Positions 51,667 to 59,852 are shown, counted from the stretch's first letter. The stretch: DNA of 64,000 nt from Microbacterium sp. SORGH_AS_0969 (GCF_030818255.1 NZ_JAUTAG010000001.1:1860001-1924000), one strand, 5' to 3'. Translations and numbers: made by a program. Notes: generated from the letters alone by a model not told the origin.

Positions 51667-53205
51667 TCAGAGTGAGGTGCCGCCGAAGCGCTCGCGCAGC
51701 TCGGCTTTGATGACCTTTCCGGATGCCGTGCGGGGCAACGCCTCGATCACGACCACCTCTTTGGGGAGCTTGTAGCGCGCCACCTGCCCGTCGAGGTGCG
51801 CGCGCACGGCGGTGGTGTCGACCATCGTCCCCTCGCTCACGGTCAGCACGGCCAGCGGGACTTCGCCCCAGCGATTGTCCGGGATGCCGATGACGGCGAC
51901 GCCCGTGACTCCCGGTATGTCGGCGATCAGGGCTTCGACCTCGGCCGGGTAGATGTTCTCGCCGCCGGAGATGATCATGTCTTTCGATCGTCCGCAGATG
52001 TAAAGGTAGCCGTCGGCGTCGAGGTAACCGAGGTCGCCGGAGCGGAACCACCCGTCGTCGGTCTTCGCCGCGCGCGTCGCTTCGTCGAGACCGAGATAGC
52101 CGGCGAAGACGTTCGGTCCCGTGACGTGGATCTCTCCCACGGTGCCGGCCGGGACCGGGCGCCCCTCATCGTCGACGACGCGTACCTCGGTGAAGAAGTG
52201 CGGGAGACCGACACTGCCCTGCTTCGCCCGCGTCATGTGCGGAGCGAGCGAGGTCGCCCCGGGCGAGGTCTCGGTCATGCCGTACCCCTGCGAGAACGAC
52301 AGTCCGCGCTCTTCCCACGCCCGCAGGATGCGGTCCGGGACGGCGGATCCGCCGCAGGTGAGGGTGTGCAGGCTCGAGATGTCGGTGCTCGCCCAGGAAG
52401 GATGGTCGGCCATGAGCTGGAAGGTCGTGGGCACGCCGGAGATCATCGTCACGCGGTGCTGCTCGACGAGGTCGAGCGCGCGGCCGGCCTCGAACCCCTT
52501 CTCGAGGACGAGGGTCCCGCCCTTGAGGACGACGGGGAGGGCGCCCATGCCGAGCGAGGCGACATGGAAGAGCGGCGAGATCATGAGCGCCACATCGTCC
52601 GAGACGACGTCGTAGTCGATGATCGTGTTCACGGCCACGGCTGTCAGGTTCTCGTGCGTGAGTACGGCGCCCTTGGGGCGACCCGTCGTGCCCGAGGTGT
52701 AGACGACGGCGGCGGGGGCGCCCGGTTCGGCGATCACGAGAGCGGGGGCGGGGCCGGCGGCATCCATTCTCCGATCGAAGCCCGGTTCGCCGTTGCGTCC
52801 GGACGCTCCCGTGCGGATGCGTCGTGGCGGGCTCGCGAGACCGGCCTCGATCGCGTCGAGCCGGTCGTCGAACACAGCGTCGTGGACGAGCACGCGGGCG
52901 CGGCTGTCGGTGAGGACGTGGGCGATCTCGGGCCCCGCGAGCCGGGTGTTGACCGGGACGAAGACGGCGCCCATGCGCACCGCGCCGAACAGCGTGACGA
53001 GGAAATCGGGACTGTTCTCGCCGAGGTAGGCGACGGTGTCACCGGCGCCGACGCCCTCCTCGACCAGGACGGCGGACACCGCCTCGGCGCGGTCCGCGAG
53101 CTGTCGGTAGGTCAGTCGCTGGTTCTCACCGAACACCACGGCGGTCTTCTCGGGCGATCGCAGCCTGCGGCGGGGGAGCCAGGCTCCGAGTCCTTGGGTT
53201 CTCAT
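51667..53205 (-). CDS. couL: Hydroxycinnamate-CoA ligase (AMP-binding acyl-CoA synthetase)
   Basis: A 512-residue adenylate-forming enzyme. Motifs are YTSGTTGRPKGAVLTHENL (P loop), QGYGMTETSPG, GWFRSGDLGYLDADGYLYICGR and the C-terminal Lys in RTASGKVIKAEL. With hydratase, dehydrogenase, amidohydrolase and MarR genes alongside, it matches CouL of the Rhodococcus p-hydroxycinnamate pathway, forming p-coumaroyl- or feruloyl-CoA. It is the last gene of the operon, 71 nt after couM; a GC-rich hairpin (53247-53269) sits in that gap. The start at 53205 has a weak GAAGAGA ribosome site. Confidence 0.85.
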   Translation of the reverse strand: MRTQGLGAWLPRRRLRSPEKTAVVFGENQRLTYRQLADRAEAVSAVLVEEGVGAGDTVAYLGENSPDFLVTLFGAVRMGAVFVPVNTRLAGPEIAHVLTDSRARVLVHDAVFDDRLDAIEAGLASPPRRIRTGASGRNGEPGFDRRMDAAGPAPALVIAEPGAPAAVVYTSGTTGRPKGAVLTHENLTAVAVNTIIDYDVVSDDVALMISPLFHVASLGMGALPVVLKGGTLVLEKGFEAGRALDLVEQHRVTMISGVPTTFQLMADHPSWASTDISSLHTLTCGGSAVPDRILRAWEERGLSFSQGYGMTETSPGATSLAPHMTRAKQGSVGLPHFFTEVRVVDDEGRPVPAGTVGEIHVTGPNVFAGYLGLDEATRAAKTDDGWFRSGDLGYLDADGYLYICGRSKDMIISGGENIYPAEVEALIADIPGVTGVAVIGIPDNRWGEVPLAVLTVSEGTMVDTTAVRAHLDGQVARYKLPKEVVVIEALPRTASGKVIKAELRERFGGTSL

Positions 53206-53276
53206 GCGCGGTCTCTTCTTCGAGTGCGGATTTCGCGAAGGGGTTCGGGGCCCGCGCGTGGCGGGCCCCGGGCGGC

Positions 53277-53729
53277 TCACGCGTAGAAGCGGTAGAGGCC
53301 GCGTGCGACGACGGCGGGCTTGCTGCCGCCCTCGATCTCGATCGTCTGGTCGACGGCGAGCTGGTAGCCGCCGGCGATCTCGGTGATCTCGGCGACGACG
53401 GCGTTCATGCGCACGCGGGCGCCGACCTTCACGGGCGAGATGAAGCGGACCTTGTCGAGGCCGTAGTTCACCTTGGTGGTCACGCCCGTGACGTCCAGCA
53501 GCTCTGTCCAGAACTTCACGGCGAGCGACAGGCTGAGGAACCCGTGGGCGATCGCGCCGCCGAAAGGGCCGCCCTTCGCGCGCTCGGGATCGGTGTGGAT
53601 CCACTGGTGGTCGTCGGTCGCGTCGGCGAAGAGGTCGACGCGGTCCTGCGTGATCTCGAGCCAGTCCGACCAGCCGAGGTCGGTGCCGGCGAGGCCCGCG
53701 ATGTCGTCGTAGGCGATGGTGGTGGTCAT
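53277..53729 (-). CDS. couM: MaoC-like enoyl-CoA hydratase
   Basis: A 150-residue hotdog-fold protein with the MaoC/R-hydratase block FADATDDHQWIHTDPERAKGGPFGGAIAHGFLSL (in part), containing the catalytic Asp and His. In the pathway it would add water to the hydroxycinnamoyl-CoA double bond. It overlaps the preceding amidohydrolase stop by 1 nt (TGATG) with AAGGAG upstream. Role assigned from family plus gene context. Confidence 0.85.
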   Translation of the reverse strand: MTTTIAYDDIAGLAGTDLGWSDWLEITQDRVDLFADATDDHQWIHTDPERAKGGPFGGAIAHGFLSLSLAVKFWTELLDVTGVTTKVNYGLDKVRFISPVKVGARVRMNAVVAEITEIAGGYQLAVDQTIEIEGGSKPAVVARGLYRFYA

Positions 53730-54628
53730 CAGTTCTCCTTGGAGGGGGTCGAGAGGCCGAGGAGGCGCGCGGCGTTGTCCTTGACAATCCCCGGCATCAC
53801 CTCGGTCTTCAGGGCGGTCTGCTCGACGTCGCGCATCCAGCGGTCGGGGGTGAGCAGGGGAAAATCCGAGCCGAACAGGATGCGGCTCTTCAGGAAGGAG
53901 TTGGCGGCTCGCACGAGCTGCTCGGGGAAGTACTTCGGGCTCCATCCCGACAGGTCGATCCACGTGTTGTGCTTGTGCGTGGCCACCGAGATCGCCTCGT
54001 CCTGCCACGGCACCGAGGGGTGGGCCATGATGATCTGCAGGTCGCCGAAGTCGGCCGCGACCGCGTCGAGCAGCATCGGGTTCGACAGGCCGAGGCGCAG
54101 GCCCCGCCCGCCCTTCATCCCCGCCCCGATCCCGGTCTGGCCCGTGTGGAAGAGCGCGACCACGCCCGCTGCCTGCAAGGCGTCGTAGAGCGGGTAGTGG
54201 CGCTCGTCGCTGGGGTCGAAGTTCTGCACCGTGGGGTGGAACTTGAACCCGCGGACTCCGGAATCCTCGATGAGCCGACGCGCTCGATCGACGGCGTCGA
54301 CGCGGTTCGGGTCGACCGAGCCGAAGGGGATCAGGACGTCGTTGTGGCGCGCGGCCCCCGCGGCGATGTCCGCGCTGGAGAGAGGAGGGTGATCGAGGTG
54401 GCTCTCGGCATCCACCGTGAACACGACCGCGGCCATCGACCGTTCGCGGTAGTACTCCGCGATGCTGTCGAGGTCGGGGCGAGCGGCATCGACGGCGAAG
54501 TAGCGACTCGCGGCTGCCGCCAGGTCGTCAGGCAGCGACGCGTGGCCGTGCCCGTCGACCTCGATGTGCACGTGGACGTCGATGGCCTTCAGCGCCTCGA
54601 CATCGATGGCGGACTCATAGCGGACCAT
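53729..54628 (-). CDS. couO: Amidohydrolase-superfamily beta-ketoacyl-CoA cleaving enzyme
   Basis: A 299-residue amidohydrolase_2 protein. Metal-ligand motifs include AIDVHVHIEVDGHGH near the N terminus, RGFKFHPTVQNF, LFHTGQTG, IIMAHPSVPW and LFGSDFPLLTPDRW. In the Rhodococcus cou pathway a family member cleaves the beta-keto-CoA intermediate to a hydroxybenzoate plus acetyl-CoA in place of a thiolase. The same role is proposed here from gene order. It lies 5 nt after couN. Confidence 0.82.
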   Translation of the reverse strand: MVRYESAIDVEALKAIDVHVHIEVDGHGHASLPDDLAAAASRYFAVDAARPDLDSIAEYYRERSMAAVVFTVDAESHLDHPPLSSADIAAGAARHNDVLIPFGSVDPNRVDAVDRARRLIEDSGVRGFKFHPTVQNFDPSDERHYPLYDALQAAGVVALFHTGQTGIGAGMKGGRGLRLGLSNPMLLDAVAADFGDLQIIMAHPSVPWQDEAISVATHKHNTWIDLSGWSPKYFPEQLVRAANSFLKSRILFGSDFPLLTPDRWMRDVEQTALKTEVMPGIVKDNAARLLGLSTPSKEN

Positions 54629-54633
54629 GGTCG

Positions 54634-55563
54634 TCAGGCGGTCGGAGTGGGGCGCTGCAGCTCGGTGGGCAGGGCGGGGAACCGCTCGCCGACGCTCTGG
54701 AGTTCTCCGACCGCCTCGGCGAATCCGTCGTTCAGGGCCTCGAACGTCCAGCCGCCCTCGCGATACGCCGTCGCGACGGGCTCGGGGTGCGACCACAGCT
54801 GCAGGCGGTCGCCGCCGATGCCGATCGCCTGACCCGTCACGCCGGCGGCGGCGTCCGAGGCGAGGTAGGCGACGAGACCGGCGACGTCGTCGGAGGTGCC
54901 GAAGCCGAGGTCGTGTCGGAAGAACGCGGGCATGGGCTCCCCCGCAGCATCGGCCTCGACGGCGGCGGCGAAGTAGGGGACCGTCGCGGTCATCGCGGTG
55001 GCGGCGACGGGGATCACGGCGTTCGCGGTGATGCCGGCCTTCTTGAGCTCGAGCGCCCAGGTGCGCACCATGCCGACGATGCCCGCCTTGGCGGCCGCGT
55101 AGTTGGTCTGGCCGAAGTTGCCGCGCTGGCCCGTGGGCGAGCCGATGCAGATGATCCGCCCGGGGATCTCGTTCTGGCGCATGTACGTCGCGGCGGCCCG
55201 GACGGTGGTGAAGGTGCCGCGAAGGTGCACGCCGATGACGGTGTCGAAGTCGTCGTCGCTCATCTTCCAGAGGACCGTGTCGCGCAGGACCCCGGCGTTG
55301 GTCACGAGGATGTCGAGGCGTCCGAAGTTGTCCACCGCGGCCGCGACGAGTGCATCGGCGGTCTCGGTCGGGCCGACCGGGGCGGCGACGGCTACCGCGC
55401 GTCCGCCCGCGTCGACGATGGTCTTCACCGCGGCGTCGGCGGTGGCGGCATCCACGTCGTTGATGACGACCGCTGCCCCCTGCCGGGCGAGCTCCTGGGC
55501 GTAGGCGAGGCCGAGGCCGCGCCCCGAACCCGTGACGATGGCGACTTTGCCGGTGAGCGACAT
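54634..55563 (-). CDS. couN: Short-chain dehydrogenase (beta-hydroxyacyl-CoA oxidation)
   Basis: A 309-residue SDR. The cofactor motif is VAIVTGSGRGLGLAYAQELA; the catalytic set includes Asn in LVTNAGVL, Ser in CIGSPTG and the Tyr-x-x-x-Lys of NYAAAKAG. The length exceeds simple SDRs and resembles MFE-type hydroxyacyl-CoA dehydrogenases. It is first in the operon couN-couO-couM-couL and divergent from couR. ATG 55563 has AAGGAG upstream. The NAD-dependent oxidation to the beta-keto-CoA is inferred. Confidence 0.85.
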   Translation of the reverse strand: MSLTGKVAIVTGSGRGLGLAYAQELARQGAAVVINDVDAATADAAVKTIVDAGGRAVAVAAPVGPTETADALVAAAVDNFGRLDILVTNAGVLRDTVLWKMSDDDFDTVIGVHLRGTFTTVRAAATYMRQNEIPGRIICIGSPTGQRGNFGQTNYAAAKAGIVGMVRTWALELKKAGITANAVIPVAATAMTATVPYFAAAVEADAAGEPMPAFFRHDLGFGTSDDVAGLVAYLASDAAAGVTGQAIGIGGDRLQLWSHPEPVATAYREGGWTFEALNDGFAEAVGELQSVGERFPALPTELQRPTPTA

Positions 55564-55604
55564 GGTGAACTCCTTCGTGTCGCCGCCATCGTGCCATCCA
55601 TTCG

Positions 55605-55637
55605 TTGAAAATGTCAATGATTGAGTTTCGCTACACT
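55605..55637. promoter_or_regulatory. CouR operator and leaderless couR promoter
   Basis: TTGA-N5-TCAA (55605-55617) overlaps the perfect dyad TCAATGATTGA (55614-55624). A -10-like TACACT (55632-55637) lies 6 nt before the couR ATG. The dyads lie between divergent couN and couR, as expected for a MarR repressor site. Confidence 0.6.
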
Positions 55638-55643
55638 GTCCTC

Positions 55644-56117
55644 ATGACTCCCGCGGCCGACGACGACGCCGGCGAGGCGTCGCGGCTGGAGCACGCTCCC
55701 CTCGCCGACGACCTCGGCTTCCTGCTCGCGCGCGCGGCGGCGGTGTCGCAGGCGACGGGCAATGAGGCGCTCGCGGCGCACGGGCTGAAGGTGCGTTCGT
55801 ACTCGGTCCTCGCCCTCGCCGTCACCGGCGGGCGGCCCTCGCAGCGGGAGCTCGCGGCCTTCTTGCGGCTCGACCCGAGCCAGGTGGTTGCCCTGATCGA
55901 CGACCTCGAGCGGCGCGGGCTCGTCACGCGAGAGCCCGACCCGCGCGATCGCCGCGCGAACGTCGTGGCCGCGACCCTCGAGGGGCGGGCGCTCTACCGT
56001 CGTGCTCTCGTCGACGTCGAGGCGGGGGAGCGGCGCGCGCACGCGGCGCTCTCGCGCGCCGATCGGGCGGAATTGGCGCGGCTGCTGCGAGCGGCGGCGT
56101 TTCCGGCCGAGGGCTGA
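55644..56117 (+). CDS. couR: MarR-family regulator of the hydroxycinnamate operon
   Basis: A 157-residue MarR protein. The winged helix spans PSQRELAAFLRLDPSQVVALIDDLERRGLVTREPDPRDRRANVV (in parts). It is divergent from couN, with AT-rich dyads in an otherwise GC-rich gap. In Rhodococcus the CouR repressor is released by hydroxycinnamoyl-CoA; that ligand is likely here by analogy. ATG 55644 is leaderless. It is convergent with the PadR gene. Confidence 0.85.
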   Translation: MTPAADDDAGEASRLEHAPLADDLGFLLARAAAVSQATGNEALAAHGLKVRSYSVLALAVTGGRPSQRELAAFLRLDPSQVVALIDDLERRGLVTREPDPRDRRANVVAATLEGRALYRRALVDVEAGERRAHAALSRADRAELARLLRAAAFPAEG

Positions 56118-56200
56118 GGGGCGCCCGCCCCGGGCATTAGCCCCCGGTTTCCCGCCCGCGGCTCAGGCCCCGGATCCGCGCCCCGGGTTCGCGCCTCGGC

Positions 56201-56788
56201 TCACGCCCCCGGGTTTAGCCGGTCCAGCAGATCCAGCCCGTGCCGCGCCCAGGCGATCTCGCCCTCCGCGCGGTCGAGGAAGCCCTCGTACGTGAACACC
56301 TTGAAGGCCACGATCGCGTCGTGATCGTGCTCGGTGTCGCTCGCGAGGCGACGCTCCACGATCGGGTGCGTGCGTCGGCGGATGGCATCCAGCTGCGCCT
56401 GCCACTGGGCGCGGCGCAGCTCGTACTGCGCGATGTGCTCCTGCAGGTGGCGTCGCGCGACCTCGGGCTCGGTCCACTCGAAGTAGGCCGCGCGCAGGTG
56501 CGCCGGATCGCGTTCGTTCGGGTAGTCGATCGGCTCGCGCATCCAGGCGCGGAACGCGGCGACGCCCTCGTCGGTGACGGAGTACTGCGTCTTCGTCGAC
56601 TTCTCGCCCCACGGCACCGACTCGTCGACCAGCAAGCCGTCGCGGACCATGCGCTTGAGCTCGGGGTAGATCTGCGAGTCGGGGGCGTGCCACACGTGCC
56701 CGACCGACACGTGGAAGGCCTTCGCGAGGTCGTATCCGGTCATGGGCTGGGCGGTCAGCAGGGCCAGGAGGGCGTAGCGCAGGCTCAC
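56201..56788 (-). CDS. PadR-family regulator of vanAB
   Basis: A 195-residue PadR protein with the winged helix in SLRYALLALLTAQPMTGYDLAKAFHVSVGHVW and IYPELKRMVRDGLL (quoted in parts), and a C-terminal dimerisation helix region (from about 95; EPEVARRHLQEHIAQYELRRAQW). GTG 56788 has AGGAGG 6 nt upstream; a longer frame would cover the operator. It is divergent from vanA. PadR/VanR-type regulators respond to phenolic acids, so vanillate is a plausible effector. Confidence 0.88.
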   Translation of the reverse strand: MSLRYALLALLTAQPMTGYDLAKAFHVSVGHVWHAPDSQIYPELKRMVRDGLLVDESVPWGEKSTKTQYSVTDEGVAAFRAWMREPIDYPNERDPAHLRAAYFEWTEPEVARRHLQEHIAQYELRRAQWQAQLDAIRRRTHPIVERRLASDTEHDHDAIVAFKVFTYEGFLDRAEGEIAWARHGLDLLDRLNPGA

Positions 56789-56845
56789 CGGCCGCCTCCT
56801 TCGTGCTTGCGGATGCCGAGCTTCCACCGTATCTTCTCCGCTATA

Positions 56846-56859
56846 ACTATCGCGATAGT
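56846..56859. promoter_or_regulatory. Putative PadR operator upstream of vanA
   Basis: ACTATCGCGATAGT is a perfect 14-bp palindrome between the divergent PadR and vanA genes, 21 nt before the vanA start. It overlaps an AT-rich CTATAACTAT that could be the -10 region. Confidence 0.7.
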
Positions 56860-56880
56860 GAGTGGACAAGGGAGTGCACC

Positions 56881-57990
56881 ATGCAGGAGACAGTGACCGC
56901 GAAGCTACTCGACCACCCGCGGAACGCGTGGTACGTCGCCGCGTGGGACCACGAGGTCGGGCGCAAGAAGATCCTCTCTCGGACCGTCGCGGGTCGTCCT
57001 CTCGCTCTCTACCGGACCGAGGACGGTCGCGCGGTCGCGCTCGCCGACGCCTGCTGGCACCGTCTCGCGCCGCTGTCGCAGGGCGCGCTGGTCGGCCCGG
57101 AAGACATTCGCTGTCCCTACCACGGCATCACCTACGACGCTCGCGGGCGCTGCACGAGCATGCCGGCGCAAGAGACGATCAACCCCAGCGCCCTCGTCCC
57201 CTCGTTCCCCGTCGTCGACCGGTACCGCTACGTGTGGGTGTGGGTGGGTGATCCCGCTCTCGCCGACCCCGCGCTCATCCCCGACATGCACCAGATGACG
57301 GATGCCGCCTGGACCGGCGACGGCCTCACGATCCACGCTCCGTGCAACTACCAGCTCATCCTCGACAACCTGATGGACCTCACGCACGAGGAGTTCGTGC
57401 ACTCCAGCAGCATCGGCCAGAAGGAGCTCAGCGAGAGCGAGTTCGTCACGAGCCACACCGACACCACCGTCACCGTCGAGCGGTGGATGCACGACATCGA
57501 GGCGCCGCCGTTCTGGCTGAAGAACATGCGCGACAAGTTCCCGGGCTTCTCGGGCCGCGTCGACCGCTGGCAGATCATCCACTTCGAAGCGCCGTCGACG
57601 ATCTGCATCGACGTCGGTGTCGCCAAGGCCGGCACCGGGGCGCCCGAGGGCGACCGCTCGCAGGGTGTCAATGGCTACGTGATGAACACCATCACCCCCG
57701 AGACCGCGCGCTCGAGCCACTACTTCTGGTCTTTCCAGCGCAACTACCGCCTCGACAGCCAGCTCATCACCACGCAGCTGCGCGACGGCGTGCACGGAGT
57801 CTTCGGTGAGGACGAGGCGATGCTCGCCGCTCAGCAGGCGGCGATCGACGCCAACCCCGACTACGAGTTCTACAGCTTGAACATCGACGCCGGCGGCATG
57901 TGGGTGCGCCGGATCCTCGAGCGGATGCTGCTCGCCGAGGGGCGCGACCACGCGCCCGCTCCGCGCCGCGGCGCCCAGTTGGTGCGCTGA
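56881..57990 (+). CDS. vanA: Vanillate O-demethylase oxygenase (Rieske) subunit
   Basis: A 369-residue Rieske non-haem iron oxygenase. Rieske ligands are Cys58 and His60 (ACWHRLAPL) and Cys78 and His81 (CPYHG). The mononuclear iron site region is LILDNLMDLTHEEFVHSSS. This arrangement and length match VanA, which demethylates vanillate to protocatechuate and formaldehyde. ATG 56881 has GGGAG upstream. vanB follows after 1 nt. Other methoxy- or methyl-aromatic substrates cannot be excluded. Confidence 0.92.
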   Translation: MQETVTAKLLDHPRNAWYVAAWDHEVGRKKILSRTVAGRPLALYRTEDGRAVALADACWHRLAPLSQGALVGPEDIRCPYHGITYDARGRCTSMPAQETINPSALVPSFPVVDRYRYVWVWVGDPALADPALIPDMHQMTDAAWTGDGLTIHAPCNYQLILDNLMDLTHEEFVHSSSIGQKELSESEFVTSHTDTTVTVERWMHDIEAPPFWLKNMRDKFPGFSGRVDRWQIIHFEAPSTICIDVGVAKAGTGAPEGDRSQGVNGYVMNTITPETARSSHYFWSFQRNYRLDSQLITTQLRDGVHGVFGEDEAMLAAQQAAIDANPDYEFYSLNIDAGGMWVRRILERMLLAEGRDHAPAPRRGAQLVR

Positions 57991-57991
57991 C

Positions 57992-58975
57992 GTGGCGGTC
58001 TCACGGACCGAAGCCTGGCAGGGTGGCACGGTCGTGGCATCCCGCCCCCTCACCCCCGAGATCCGCCGCATCGAGATCGAGGTCGACGACCCGGCACCGG
58101 TCGCGCCGGGAGCTCACGTCGACGTGCGTCTGACGATCGCGGGCGAGCGGGACCGGCGGTCGTACTCGATCGTGGATGCCACTGACGACGGCCGCCGCAT
58201 CGCGCTCAGCGTCTACGCCTCACCGGTGAGCCGCGGGGGCGCGGCCGTCATGAACGCCCTCGCGCCCGGTGACCGATTGGAGCTCACGCAGCCGCTGAAC
58301 GACTTCCCGCTGAGGCCCGGGGCTGAGCGTTACGTGCTCATCGCGGGAGGCGTCGGCATCACCGCGATGATCGGAATGGCGGCGAGTCTCCGCTCCCGCG
58401 GAGCCGACTACCGCTTGCTCTACGCCGGTCGCAGCCGCGCGCTCATGGCGTACGTCGACGACCTGCGCGACACACACCGAGACCGTCTGAGCCTGCACGT
58501 GCGGGACGAAGGGACCTCGCTGTCGATCCCCGATCTCGTCTCCGGCATCGACTCCGGCGCCGAGGTCTACGTCTGCGGGCCGATCCGACTGATGGATGCC
58601 ATCCGCCGGGAGTGGATGAAACAGAACCGCCCGATCGCGGACCTCCGCATGGAGACGTTCGGCAACAGCGGATGGTTCGACGCGCAGGAGTTCACCGTGC
58701 GCATCCCGGCGACCGGGATCGAGGCGCGCGTGCGTCCGAACCAGTCGATGCTCGAGGCTCTCGAGGCGGCCGGCGCCGACATGATGTGGGACTGCCGCAA
58801 GGGCGAGTGCGGTCTGTGCGAGGTACGGGTGCTGGGCCTCGAGGGCGACATCGACCACCGCGATGTGTTCTACAGCGAGCGCCAGAAGGACGCCCGCTCG
58901 AAGATGTGCTGCTGCGTCTCGCGCGTGGTGGCTCCCGCAGACGGCGCCGCCGTGGTCGAGATCGTCACGAGCTGA
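57992..58975 (+). CDS. vanB: Vanillate O-demethylase reductase subunit
   Basis: A 327-residue phthalate-dioxygenase-reductase-type protein. The N-terminal flavin domain has RRSYSIVDATDDG, the NAD domain YVLIAGGVGITAMIGMA, and the C-terminal plant-type [2Fe-2S] cluster DCRKGECGLCEV with a fourth Cys in KMCCCVSR. It passes electrons from NAD(P)H to VanA. GTG start 1 nt after vanA. Confidence 0.93.
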   Translation: MAVSRTEAWQGGTVVASRPLTPEIRRIEIEVDDPAPVAPGAHVDVRLTIAGERDRRSYSIVDATDDGRRIALSVYASPVSRGGAAVMNALAPGDRLELTQPLNDFPLRPGAERYVLIAGGVGITAMIGMAASLRSRGADYRLLYAGRSRALMAYVDDLRDTHRDRLSLHVRDEGTSLSIPDLVSGIDSGAEVYVCGPIRLMDAIRREWMKQNRPIADLRMETFGNSGWFDAQEFTVRIPATGIEARVRPNQSMLEALEAAGADMMWDCRKGECGLCEVRVLGLEGDIDHRDVFYSERQKDARSKMCCCVSRVVAPADGAAVVEIVTS

Positions 58976-59003
58976 CGGGGTCGCTCTCCCGCGATGCAGG
59001 GGT

Positions 59004-59068
59004 GAGACTGCACGCTGCTGACATCTCCATTGCAGCGTGCAGTGGAGATGTCAGCTGTATGCAGTCTC
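59004..59068. terminator. Two-block hairpin with competing fold after vanB
   Basis: Fold 1: GAGACTGC (59004-59011)/GCAGTCTC (59061-59068) and GCTGACATCTCCA (59017-59029)/TGGAGATGTCAGC (59043-59055), separated by a 5x5 internal loop, with a 13-nt apical loop. Fold 2: TGCACGCTGC (59009-59018) pairs with GCAGCGTGCA (59032-59041). The two exclude each other. Located between convergent vanB and the flavin reductase gene. Confidence 0.7.
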
Positions 59069-59114
59069 GCGGCCGCGGCCGCGGCGGGGCGCCCGGCGGA
59101 GCGCGGAGCCGGGG

Positions 59115-59675
59115 TCAGTCGAGCCGCGAGTGCTCGCCGAGGCGGTGCCAGGTGCGGTTGTGGTAGACCAGCGCGGCGCCCGGCTCGCCGGGCTCGAGGT
59201 CGCGCTCGACGTCGACCTGCAGGGCCTGTGCGGCGATCACGGTCGAGCCACCGGCATCCATTCGACTGACGATCTTGCATCGCAGCCAGGCGCGTACGCC
59301 GTGGTAGACGGGCTCGCCGGTGGGAAGGCGCGACCACGTCGACGTGTCGGCGAAGCGATCGAGCCCGCTGGTCGAGGCGGTGCGCGCGAGACCGATGTCT
59401 TCGGCGTCGAGCAGGTGCACGACGATCGTGTCGGCCGCGACGATCGTCGGGGTCGCCGATGACAGCGCCGACACCGAGAAGATCAGCAGCGGCGGGTCGG
59501 CGCTCACCGACGACACCGACGATGCGGTCAGCGCGACGGGCCCGTTCTCGCCGTAGGCGGTGATCACGGCGATGCCGCCCGGGTGTCCGCGGAAGGCGCG
59601 CTTGAAGTCGTCCGCCGAGACCGAGGTGCCGATGGCCGGGGTGCTCTCGGGAGCTTCGTGCGGAAGGGAAGTCAT
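59115..59675 (-). CDS. Flavin reductase-like protein
   Basis: A 186-residue FMN-binding split-barrel protein of the flavin reductase family (HpaC/DIM6-NTAB type). It carries FKRAFRGHPGGIAVITAYGENGPVALTASSVSSVSADPPLLIFSV (in parts) and a C-terminal VYHNRTWHRLG. Such proteins supply reduced flavin to a monooxygenase or act alone; the partner is not adjacent. It lies convergent to vanB and divergent from the ytf operon, so a role in aromatic catabolism is possible but unproven. Confidence 0.9.
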   Translation of the reverse strand: MTSLPHEAPESTPAIGTSVSADDFKRAFRGHPGGIAVITAYGENGPVALTASSVSSVSADPPLLIFSVSALSSATPTIVAADTIVVHLLDAEDIGLARTASTSGLDRFADTSTWSRLPTGEPVYHGVRAWLRCKIVSRMDAGGSTVIAAQALQVDVERDLEPGEPGAALVYHNRTWHRLGEHSRLD

Positions 59676-59770
59676 ACCTCAAACGGTAGGCGCTTCCGCG
59701 TGCCTCGGCGTCGCCGCGTGCAACACGGCGACACGCTTCGCGCGGTCGACCGCGGTCCTGAGTCACAGAG

Positions 59771-59852
59771 TGTGAAGCTTCACATTTATCTATTCGTGAT
59801 GATGTGGCTGCGAATATCTCTTGACACAGCTGAATGTGTGAGCGCTAACATT
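59771..59852 (+). promoter_or_regulatory. ytfQ promoter region with three dyads
   Basis: TGTGAAGCTTCACA (59771-59784) is a perfect palindrome. TATTCG (59791-59796) and CGAATA (59811-59816) form an inverted pair. A -35 TTGACA (59821-59826) is followed by TAACAT (59846-59851) at a long 19-nt spacing. AATGTGTGAGCGCTAACATT (59833-59852), of LacI-operator form, covers the spacer and -10. A LacI-type repressor encoded elsewhere is likely. No other gene is seen in this gap. Confidence 0.6.
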
